DNA from: DASRIA01 sp963768885
GTDB taxonomy: Bacteria > Actinomycetota > Thermoleophilia > Solirubrobacterales > JBBDJG01
NCBI GenBank assembly: GCA_963768885.1
Contig: CAVYJN010000006.1
Span: 682,001-746,000 of the forward strand
DNA length: 64,000 bases
Reading direction: 5' to 3'
Positions 16,975-23,889 of the stretch are shown here, piece after piece (within the stretch, counting starts at the first letter, position 1; each line of letters begins with the position of its first letter). A program made the position numbers and the translations under genes. Below the pieces are notes generated by a model that had not been told where the DNA came from, ran no database searches, and was given only the letters and a program-made list of their open reading frames with translations.

Positions 16975-18720
16975 TTATATAGCGGCGAGGGACTTGTATT
17001 CGCCGAAGACGCTGCGCATCGTGCCGCAGATCTCGCCCAGCGTGCAGTAGGCGTGGACCGCCTCGATGATCGCCGGCATCAGGTTCCCGCCCTCCGACTC
17101 GCAGGCGGCGCGCAGCGCCGCGAGCTTCTGCTCGGCCGCGGCCGAGTCGCGCTCGGAGCGCAGCCGCTCGAGCTTGTCGCGCTGCTGCGCTGCCATGGTC
17201 TGGTCGACCTTGAAGTACTCGGGGTTGGGCTCGTCGTCGTCGCGGTACTTGTTCACGCCGACCACCACGCGCTCGCCCGAGTTGACGTCCTGCTCCCACT
17301 GGTAGGCCTCGTCCAGGATCGCCTTGTGGTAGTAGCCGGAGTCGATCGCGTCGACCGCGCCGCCCATCTTCTCGATCTTCTCCATCTCCGCCACGGCGCG
17401 GCGCTCGAGCTCGTCGGTGAGCCACTCGAGGTAGTAGGAGCCGGCCATCGGGTCGATCGTGTCGGTGACGCCGATCTCCTCCGCGATGATCTGCTGCGTG
17501 CGGACGGCGATCTTCTGGGCCTTCTCGGTCGGGATCGCGAGCGCCTCGTCGTAGCAGGACAGCGCCATCGACTGGACGCCGCCGAGCGCGGCGGCGAGGG
17601 CTTGGACGCCCGCGCGCACGATGTTGTTCTCCGGCTGCTGCGCGGTGAGCGTCGAGCCGCCCGTCTGCGTGTGCGTCCGCAGCATCATCGAGCGCGGGTC
17701 GGAGGCGCCGAAGCGCTCCTTCATGATCCGCGCCCACAGGCGTCGCAGCGCCCGGTACTTGGCGATCTCCTCGAAGAAGTTGATGTGCGTGTTGAAGATC
17801 CACGACAGCCGGGGCGCGAACTTGTCGACGTCGACGCCGCGTTCCACCACCGCGTCGATGTAGGCGATCGCGTTGGCGAACGTGAAGGCGATCTCCTGCA
17901 CCGCCGTCGAGCCGGCCTCGCGCATGTGGTAGCCGGACAGCGAGATCGCGTTGAAGCGCGGCGCGTCGGTCGCGCACCAGGCGATCAGGTCGGCGGCGAG
18001 CCGCAGCGAAGGGTTGGGCGGGTAGATGAACGTGCCGCGCGCGACGTACTCCTTCAGCACGTCGTTCTGGGCCGTGCCGGACACCTTCTCGCGGGGGACG
18101 CCCTGCTTGTCCGCGACCGCCACGTACATCGCGACGAGGATCGGCGCGGGTGCGTTGATCGTCATCGAGGTGGACACCCGGTCCAGCGGGATGCCGTCGA
18201 AGACGGTCTCCATGTCGGCGAGCGAGTCGATCGCGACGCCCACCTGGCCGACCTCGCCGGCCGCGCGCTCGTCGTCGGAGTCGAGCCCCATCTGCGTGGG
18301 AAGGTCGAATGCGGTCGACAGGCCGGGCTGCCCCTGTGAGAGCAGGAACTTGAAGCGCTCGTTGGTCGCCTCCGGAGTGCCGAAGCCGGCGTACTGGCGG
18401 ATCGTCCAGGGCCGCCCGCGGTACATCGTGGGCTGGATCCCGCGCGTGAACGGATACTCCCCCGGGAACCCGAGGTCGCGCACGTAGTCGAGGTCCTCGA
18501 CGTGCTCTGGCGTGTAGACGCGGTCGGTCTCGATCCCGGAGAGGGTCTCGAAGGCCTCGCGGCGCTCGCCGGACTTCTCGAGCGATTTTGCGAGCGGGCC
18601 CTCCTCCCAGCGCCGGCGCGCCTCGTGGAGGCGCTTGAGCTCCTCCTCCTTGGAGTGGATCAACTCGTCGAGCCGCGTTTTGCCGTTGCCGCGTGCGCCG
18701 TTGCCCTGATCTTCAGCCAT
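16975..18720 (-). CDS. B12-dependent acyl-CoA mutase, large subunit (methylmalonyl/ethylmalonyl type)
   Basis: A 581-residue catalytic TIM-barrel subunit only; the C-terminal cobalamin-binding domain (DxHxxG) of single-chain mutases is absent. Key residues align with methylmalonyl-CoA mutase: Tyr110 in TIRQYAGFG, Arg228 in LKEYVARGTF (contacts the substrate carboxylate) and His265 in SGYHMREAG. Tyr and Arg at these positions exclude isobutyryl-CoA mutase, which has Phe and Gln. Either methylmalonyl-CoA to succinyl-CoA or ethylmalonyl-CoA to methylsuccinyl-CoA is possible; ccr 1.6 kb away makes the second attractive. A small B12 subunit must be encoded elsewhere. AGGAGG precedes the ATG and TAAACT lies 25 nt upstream. 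Confidence 0.88.
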   Translation of the reverse strand: MAEDQGNGARGNGKTRLDELIHSKEEELKRLHEARRRWEEGPLAKSLEKSGERREAFETLSGIETDRVYTPEHVEDLDYVRDLGFPGEYPFTRGIQPTMYRGRPWTIRQYAGFGTPEATNERFKFLLSQGQPGLSTAFDLPTQMGLDSDDERAAGEVGQVGVAIDSLADMETVFDGIPLDRVSTSMTINAPAPILVAMYVAVADKQGVPREKVSGTAQNDVLKEYVARGTFIYPPNPSLRLAADLIAWCATDAPRFNAISLSGYHMREAGSTAVQEIAFTFANAIAYIDAVVERGVDVDKFAPRLSWIFNTHINFFEEIAKYRALRRLWARIMKERFGASDPRSMMLRTHTQTGGSTLTAQQPENNIVRAGVQALAAALGGVQSMALSCYDEALAIPTEKAQKIAVRTQQIIAEEIGVTDTIDPMAGSYYLEWLTDELERRAVAEMEKIEKMGGAVDAIDSGYYHKAILDEAYQWEQDVNSGERVVVGVNKYRDDDEPNPEYFKVDQTMAAQQRDKLERLRSERDSAAAEQKLAALRAACESEGGNLMPAIIEAVHAYCTLGEICGTMRSVFGEYKSLAAI

Positions 18721-18745
18721 CGCGCCTCCTGTAGCTCACAAGGTG

Positions 18746-18751
18746 AGTTTA
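18746..18751 (-). promoter_or_regulatory. -10 box (TAAACT) of the mutase gene
   Basis: TAAACT on the minus strand lies 25 nt before the ATG at 18720, with AGGAGG in between. This gives a short leader with a normal ribosome site, unlike most starts in this window. Confidence 0.4.
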
Positions 18752-18772
18752 GTGGGGATAGCCTTCGGAGCC

Positions 18773-19666
18773 GTGACGGAGTCTCCTCGCCTCATAGACG
18801 TGCTCCAACTGGGCCGCGAGCGGGTGATCGGCGCCTGGGACCTGGGCGGGACCATCGTGGACCCGGGTCCCGAGAGCCGGATCGAGACCCTGCTGGGCGC
18901 CCTGTCGGCCGAGCCGCGGGCGTTGCTCCTGACCCACATCCACCTCGACCACGCGGGCGCGACCGGAGCCCTCGTGCAGCGGTTCCCCGACCTGGACGTC
19001 TACGTGCATGCCCGCGGCGCCCCCCACCTCGTGGATCCCTCGCGCCTGTTGAGCAGCGCCGAGCGGATCTACGGCGAGGAGATGGAGCCGCTGTGGGGGA
19101 AGGTCCTGCCGGTGCCGGAGCGCAACCTGCGCGTGCTCGAGGGCGGCGAGACCGTCTCGGTCGGCGGGCGCGAGTTCGACGTCGAGTACACGCCCGGGCA
19201 CGCCTCGCACCACGTCGTCTACTTCGACCGCACGGACGGGACCGCCTACGTCGGCGACGTGGCGGGCGTCCGGATCCCGCCGACGGACTTCGTGCGGGCG
19301 CCGACGCCCCCTCCCGACATCGACGTCGAGGCGTGGCAGCGATCGATCGACCTCGTGGCGGCGCGGCAGCCGGCGCGGCTGGCGCTCACGCACTTCGGCA
19401 TGGTCGACGATCCCCAGCCCCACCTCGCGCGGATGAAACAGGGCCTGGACGAGCAGGCCGAGCTCGTCCGTGCGCTGCTCGAGGAGCACGGCGACAGCGA
19501 GGCGGCGGTCGCGGCGTTCGTCGCCGAGGTCGACCGCCTCACGCGCGAGGCCGTCGGCGACGAGATCGCCGGGATGTTCGAGGTCGGGTCGCCGGTCGAG
19601 CAGCGCTGGCTCGGGCTGCGGCGCTACTGGCAGAAGCAGCAGGAGCGGGCGGCGTCCTCGCGATGA
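18773..19666 (+). CDS. MBL-fold metallo-hydrolase
   Basis: A 297-residue metallo-beta-lactamase-fold protein. The metal motif is THIHLDHAG near residue 64. Further ligands are His in TPGHASHH, Asp in YVGDVAG and His in LTHFGMV. A long helical C-terminal extension follows. Such proteins hydrolyse thioesters, lactones or glutathione conjugates; the substrate here is unknown. GTG at 18773 is preferred (GGAG just upstream); an in-frame GTG at 18743 would add ten residues. The stop overlaps the ClpS start, so the two are translationally coupled. Confidence 0.8.
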   Translation: MTESPRLIDVLQLGRERVIGAWDLGGTIVDPGPESRIETLLGALSAEPRALLLTHIHLDHAGATGALVQRFPDLDVYVHARGAPHLVDPSRLLSSAERIYGEEMEPLWGKVLPVPERNLRVLEGGETVSVGGREFDVEYTPGHASHHVVYFDRTDGTAYVGDVAGVRIPPTDFVRAPTPPPDIDVEAWQRSIDLVAARQPARLALTHFGMVDDPQPHLARMKQGLDEQAELVRALLEEHGDSEAAVAAFVAEVDRLTREAVGDEIAGMFEVGSPVEQRWLGLRRYWQKQQERAASSR

Positions 19667-19956
19667 TGGCGACCGAGACCGTCGAGCGCCCGCGCGTGGG
19701 AGGGCCGGGGACCGGGGGGGACGGGGCATGGCGCGTGATCGTCCTCAACGACAACCACAACACGTTCGACCACGTCGCGCGCACGCTCGCGCGCGTGATC
19801 CCCAGCGTGAGCATCGACCAGGGCTACCGCTTCGCGGACACGATCCACAACAACGGGCGCGCGATCGTCTGGTCCGGCGAGCGCGAGCCCGCCGAGCTCT
19901 ACTGGGAGCAGCTCAAGGACGCGGGCCTGACCATGGCTCCGCTCGAGCAGGGCTAG
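19663..19956 (+). CDS. clpS: ATP-dependent Clp protease adaptor ClpS
   Basis: A 97-residue ClpS. After a flexible N-terminal tail comes the conserved core: VIVLNDNHNTFDHVARTL at about 27-44, the region that binds N-end-rule substrates (Asn-Asp and nearby residues), then FADTIHNNGRAIVWSG. It delivers N-degron proteins to ClpA/ClpC-ClpP. The gene overlaps the end of the MBL gene by 4 nt (ATGA); no clp protease gene is close. Identification is strong. Confidence 0.92.
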   Translation: MMATETVERPRVGGPGTGGDGAWRVIVLNDNHNTFDHVARTLARVIPSVSIDQGYRFADTIHNNGRAIVWSGEREPAELYWEQLKDAGLTMAPLEQG

Positions 19957-19971
19957 GCCGGCGGGCGGCGC

Positions 19972-20319
19972 CTACGGGCGCTGGTCGATCACGGTGTTCC
20001 ACTTCGGGAGCACCGGCTGCCCGTGGAGCCCCGAGACCGCGACCCTGATCTCCTGCATCTCCTGGGAGAGCCACCAGCGTTCGAAGCCCGCGCGGTCCTC
20101 CCAGTAGATCATGTGCACGAAGTGGTCGGAGTCTTCCTCGCTGCGGTAGAAGACGTACCCGGTCGCTCCGTAGGAGAGCGGCCGCCGGATCGCCGGGTAG
20201 TAGAGGTCGAAGAACCGCTGCGCGCGGAACGGCGTGACGACGTAGTCGAGCTGGACGGCGTCCATCAGCGTGCGCCCGGCCGGCCGGCCCGGCCGCGGCA
20301 TCGAGGAAAGGGCCTCCAT
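19972..20319 (-). CDS. Small dimeric alpha/beta-barrel-like protein
   Basis: A 115-residue protein that resembles the antibiotic-biosynthesis-monooxygenase/EthD type of ferredoxin-like fold by eye (TGYVFYRSEEDSDHFVHMIY, then WEDRAGFERWWLSQE). It starts 4 nt after the ccr stop and is probably co-transcribed with ccr. A later in-frame ATG (MDAVQLDYV) could be the true start. Its role beside crotonyl-CoA carboxylase/reductase is unknown. Confidence 0.6.
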   Translation of the reverse strand: MEALSSMPRPGRPAGRTLMDAVQLDYVVTPFRAQRFFDLYYPAIRRPLSYGATGYVFYRSEEDSDHFVHMIYWEDRAGFERWWLSQEMQEIRVAVSGLHGQPVLPKWNTVIDQRP

Positions 20320-20323
20320 CGGC

Positions 20324-21577
20324 TCAATTCCCGACCTCGGCGCGGATCGCGCCGGGTCCCTCGGCGGTCTTGCCCTGGCCCTCGCTGTCGGCGCCGACGA
20401 GGATCGCGATCTTCCCGAGGTGCTTGTTCTCGTGCATCAGCTGGTGCGCCTCGGCGACGCCCTCGAACGGCATCACGCGCCACAGCACCGGGCGGATCTT
20501 CGACGCGGCGATCAGCTCGTTGGCCTTGGTCGCCTCCCACGCGTTCGCGAAATGCGACCCGAGGATCTGCTTCTGGCGCATCCACAGGTAGCGCACGTCG
20601 AAATCGAGGTTGAAGCCCGACGTCGCGCCGCAGATCACGACCTTGCCGAACGGTCGCACGACGAAGACCGACGTCGGGAAGGTCGCCTGGCCGACGTGCT
20701 CGAAGACGATGTCGGGGGCGTCGCCGAGGATCTCCTTCACCCGCTTCGCGAAGGCGCGCGTCTGGCCGAAGCGCTCCTTCTCCTCCTCGGGGGACTCGCC
20801 GCCCTTGCGCATCATGCCGGCGAACTCGTTGCGGTTGATGAAGTCCTTGGCGCCGAGCTGCTTGACCAGCTCGCCCTTCTGGTCCGACGAGACGACGCCG
20901 ACCGCGTCCGCGCCGGTCAGCGCGCAGAGCTGCGTGGCGAACACGCCGAGCCCGCCCGCGGCGCCCCAGATCAGCACCTTGTGGCCGGCCTGCAGCTCGA
21001 CCTGGTCGATCAGCATGCGATAGGCGGTGAAGAAGGTGAGGCCGTAGGAGGCCGCCTCCTCCCAGGAGAGATTCGCGGGCTTCGGCACGAGCTGCTGCGC
21101 CTGGACCTTCGTGAACTGGGCGAACGAGCCCCAACTCGTCTCGTAGCCCCAGATCTTCTGCGAAGGGGCGGCCAGCGGGTCGAGGCCGTGGACCTCGACG
21201 TCCTCGTAGGAGGCCTGGTTGCAGTGGATCACGACCTCGTCGCCGACCTTCCACTTGGTGACGCCCTCGCCGACCTTCCAGATCACGCCGGAGGCGTCCG
21301 AGCCGCCGATGTGGTGGTCCTCCTCGGGGTGGTAGCGGAACACCGACACGGGCTTGCCGAGCGCGGCCCACACGTTGTTGAAGTTCACGCCTGCGGCCAT
21401 CACGCGCACGACCACCTCGAAGGCGCCGGGCTCGGGGACCTCGATCTCCTCGATCTGGAAGGCGTCCTTGGGCTCGCCCTCGCGCTCCTGCCGGATCACC
21501 CAGGCGGTCATCGTCTTGGGGAGCGTGCCCGGCTCGACGTCGAGCTGGCTCACGTTTTTCACATCTGCCTGTGCCAA
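20324..21577 (-). CDS. ccr: Crotonyl-CoA carboxylase/reductase
   Basis: A 417-residue MDR-superfamily enzyme that reductively carboxylates crotonyl-CoA to ethylmalonyl-CoA with NADPH and CO2, the defining step of the ethylmalonyl-CoA pathway. The NADPH loop is WGAAGGLGVFA (residues 204-214). The residues lining the CO2 pocket in studied Ccr enzymes appear present: an Asn in NFNNVW (65-70), Glu146 in WGYETSWG, and His342 in GSHFAN. The DHHIGGSDASG and RYLWMRQKQ stretches separate it from plain quinone oxidoreductases. Length is slightly under the usual 430-450. The best single marker for the pathway in this window. Confidence 0.93.
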   Translation of the reverse strand: MAQADVKNVSQLDVEPGTLPKTMTAWVIRQEREGEPKDAFQIEEIEVPEPGAFEVVVRVMAAGVNFNNVWAALGKPVSVFRYHPEEDHHIGGSDASGVIWKVGEGVTKWKVGDEVVIHCNQASYEDVEVHGLDPLAAPSQKIWGYETSWGSFAQFTKVQAQQLVPKPANLSWEEAASYGLTFFTAYRMLIDQVELQAGHKVLIWGAAGGLGVFATQLCALTGADAVGVVSSDQKGELVKQLGAKDFINRNEFAGMMRKGGESPEEEKERFGQTRAFAKRVKEILGDAPDIVFEHVGQATFPTSVFVVRPFGKVVICGATSGFNLDFDVRYLWMRQKQILGSHFANAWEATKANELIAASKIRPVLWRVMPFEGVAEAHQLMHENKHLGKIAILVGADSEGQGKTAEGPGAIRAEVGN

Positions 21578-21644
21578 GGCGGCTACCTCCGTGGGGACCG
21601 GGTTGAGCGGGCCGCTGATGCTATCGGTCCCCGTCGCCGGACGG

Positions 21645-23225
21645 TCAGTCCGGGCGGCGGGCGACCGGCGCGACGGCGACCGGGACGGTGCCGCGCGCGG
21701 GGGCGCGGCTGTCGCGCAGCGTCGTCAGCGCGATCACGACTCCCGCGACCGCCACGGCCGTCGAGAGCTTCAGCGAGGCCGACAGGGAGTGCACGAACGC
21801 TTCCTTCAGCACGCCGCCCACCTCCCGCGCCGTGCCGGGGTCGAGCTGCTGGAGCCGGGACGGCACGTCCCCCGAGCCCAGGTTGTCGGCGAACCACGCC
21901 TGCTGCTGCGCGCTGAGGGGCAGGTCGCCCAGCCGGCTCTCGAGCCGGCTGTCGCTCATGTGCTGGAACAGCGCGCCCACCGCGGCCACCCCGAACGTGC
22001 CGCCCACCATGCGGCTCATCGAGAGGATCCCCGACGCGAGGCCGGCCTTGGTGGCGTCGACGGCGTTCATCGCGGCGGTCGACATCGGCGACATCGTGAG
22101 GCCGATGCCGAGGCCCATCAGCGACATCAGGGGAAGCAGGTAGGAGTAGGTCGTGTCGACGGTGATGCGGGACTGCATGTAGAGCGCGACGGCCACGAGC
22201 GAGAGGCCCACCGCGATCGGGACCCGCGCGCCGATGCGGTCCGTGAGCCGGCCGGCGAGCGGCGCGGCGATGATGATCAGCACGGTCGAGGGCAGGAAGC
22301 GGATGCCGGCCTCGAGCGGCGAGTAGCCCAGGATGTTCTGCATGTAGAGCGCCATGAAGAAGAACATCGCGAGCATCGAGAACGAGACCACGAACGCGAT
22401 CCCGTTCGTCCCCGCGAACGTGCGGCTGCGCAGGAACTCGAACTCGACCATCGGGAACCGCGACCGCCGCTCGACGAGCACGAAGGCGACGAGGGCGATG
22501 ACCGCGGTCAAGAGCAGCCCGAAGATGCGCGGCGAGCCCCATCCCCAGTCGTTGCCCTCGACCAGGGCCAGCACGAGTGCGCCGACGCCGACCGTGATCG
22601 TCGCGACGCCCCCGTAGTCGATGGTCCGCGGCACGTTCGGGTCGCGCGACTCCTTCGTCGCGAAGAGCGTCACGAACACGGCCAGCATCGCGACGGGCAG
22701 GTTCAGGAAGAAGATCGCGCGCCAGCTGACCTCCTCGGTGAGGAAGCCGCCGACCACGGGCCCGAGCGCGAGCGCGAGGGCGGAGACGCCCGCCCAGGTC
22801 CCGATCGCCTTTCCGCGCTCGTGCGGGGGGAAGGCGTTCGTGATGATCGAGAGGGTCGCCGGCATCATGAACGCGGCGCCGACGCCCTGGAGCGCGCGGC
22901 TCGCCACGAGCCACGACTCGTTCGGCGCGAGGCCCGCGGTCGCCGAGGAGAGGGCGAACACGACCACGCCGAACAGGAACGCGCGGCGGCGGCCGAAGAT
23001 GTCGCCGAGCCGCCCGCCCGTGACCAGCAGGACCGCGAACGTCAGCGTGTAGATGTTGATCGTCCACTCGAGCGCCGAGAGGGAGGCGTCCAGGTCCGAC
23101 TGGATCGAAGGCAGCGCCACGTTCACGACGGTGTTGTCGAGCATGATCATGAACAGCGCGAAGCTCATCGAGCCGAGCGTCCACCACTTGCGGTTCTGCT
23201 CGGTGATCGCGTGCAGCCGGCTCAT
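21645..23225 (-). CDS. DHA2-type drug:H+ antiporter (MFS, 14 helices)
   Basis: A 526-residue multidrug efflux protein. Family motifs: LDNTVVNVALPSI in helix 1 (motif D1), GRLGDIFGRRRAF (motif A) and the antiporter motif C region ALALGPVVGG in helix 5. The pattern of 14 hydrophobic segments fits the EmrB/QacA group. The ATG at 23225 overlaps the MarR gene stop (ATGA), so repressor and pump form one operon, probably induced by the MarR ligand. Confidence 0.9.
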   Translation of the reverse strand: MSRLHAITEQNRKWWTLGSMSFALFMIMLDNTVVNVALPSIQSDLDASLSALEWTINIYTLTFAVLLVTGGRLGDIFGRRRAFLFGVVVFALSSATAGLAPNESWLVASRALQGVGAAFMMPATLSIITNAFPPHERGKAIGTWAGVSALALALGPVVGGFLTEEVSWRAIFFLNLPVAMLAVFVTLFATKESRDPNVPRTIDYGGVATITVGVGALVLALVEGNDWGWGSPRIFGLLLTAVIALVAFVLVERRSRFPMVEFEFLRSRTFAGTNGIAFVVSFSMLAMFFFMALYMQNILGYSPLEAGIRFLPSTVLIIIAAPLAGRLTDRIGARVPIAVGLSLVAVALYMQSRITVDTTYSYLLPLMSLMGLGIGLTMSPMSTAAMNAVDATKAGLASGILSMSRMVGGTFGVAAVGALFQHMSDSRLESRLGDLPLSAQQQAWFADNLGSGDVPSRLQQLDPGTAREVGGVLKEAFVHSLSASLKLSTAVAVAGVVIALTTLRDSRAPARGTVPVAVAPVARRPD

Positions 23226-23725
23226 CGCCGCTTCCCCTTGGGGCAGTAGCGCGCGACCTCGGGCCGCGCGAGGATCTCGTCGAGCGCGTCGCCGAGCTTG
23301 CGTCGCTCCGTGACCGAGAAGCCCTCGAGCAGCTGCTCGAACGACTTGATGCGCGTCGCGATCAGGCGCTCGACCAGGCGGTCGCCGTCCTTGGTCGTCC
23401 GCACGCGCTTGACGCGGCGGTCGGCCGGGTCCTCGGCGCGCTCGACGATCCCGCGCTTGACGAGCGGCTCGACGGCACGGCTGGCGGCGGGGAAGGAGAT
23501 GCCGAGCCGCTCGGAGACGTCCTTCACGGAGAGCTCCTCGGGCTCGTGCGCGAGCAGCATCAGCGCCTTGAACTGGGTGAAGGTCAGCTCGAGCTCCGAT
23601 GCCTCCCGCATGAACTCCGAGTCGCCGCTCGCCCACGCGAACCTGAAGAAGCCGAGCAGCTGGCGGGCGAGTGCCGGGGGCGCGGGCGCCGACGGAGATT
23701 GCTTGCCTGCGGGAGATACTTGCAC
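23222..23725 (-). CDS. MarR-family transcriptional regulator
   Basis: A 167-residue winged-helix regulator. The recognition helix region is SERLGISFPAASRAVEPL, followed by the wing DPADRRVKRVRTTKDG with the conserved DxRxxR. The N-terminus and the last 40 residues would form the dimer interface. Start is GTG at 23725. An AT-rich palindrome just upstream is a likely binding site, so it probably represses itself and the efflux pump. Confidence 0.9.
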   Translation of the reverse strand: MQVSPAGKQSPSAPAPPALARQLLGFFRFAWASGDSEFMREASELELTFTQFKALMLLAHEPEELSVKDVSERLGISFPAASRAVEPLVKRGIVERAEDPADRRVKRVRTTKDGDRLVERLIATRIKSFEQLLEGFSVTERRKLGDALDEILARPEVARYCPKGKRR

Positions 23726-23729
23726 AATC

Positions 23730-23740
23730 GCAATTATTGC
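23730..23740. promoter_or_regulatory. Candidate MarR operator (GCAATTATTGC)
   Basis: A perfect 5-1-5 palindrome 4 nt before the marR start, within a wider imperfect repeat TGCACAAT...ATTATTGCA (23721-23741). It is the only AT-rich palindrome in the region between the divergent genes. MarR sites are typically such short palindromes overlapping the promoter. Confidence 0.5.
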
Positions 23741-23832
23741 AGCGACGGCACCGATTCTATGTGCGACCGGTCACACGCGCGATGCCGGCCCTCGGGCGTT
23801 CTCGTATCGCCGCGTCAGGGTTAGGATTGAGT

Positions 23833-23870
23833 GGCTGCCCAGACACGAGGCGGCTGCCCAGACACGAGGC
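23833..23870 (+). repeat. Tandem 19-bp direct repeat
   Basis: GGCTGCCCAGACACGAGGC occurs twice back to back (23833-23851, 23852-23870) in the leader of the secreted protein gene at 23890. The exact duplication just before the ribosome site may be recent slippage or a regulatory duplication. Confidence 0.8.
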
Positions 23871-23889
23871 GTAACCGAGGAGGGGGAGC

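Noticed and set aside
16975..18720. Isobutyryl-CoA mutase
   Set aside because: Tyr110 and Arg228 are kept; isobutyryl-CoA mutases have Phe and Gln at these places.
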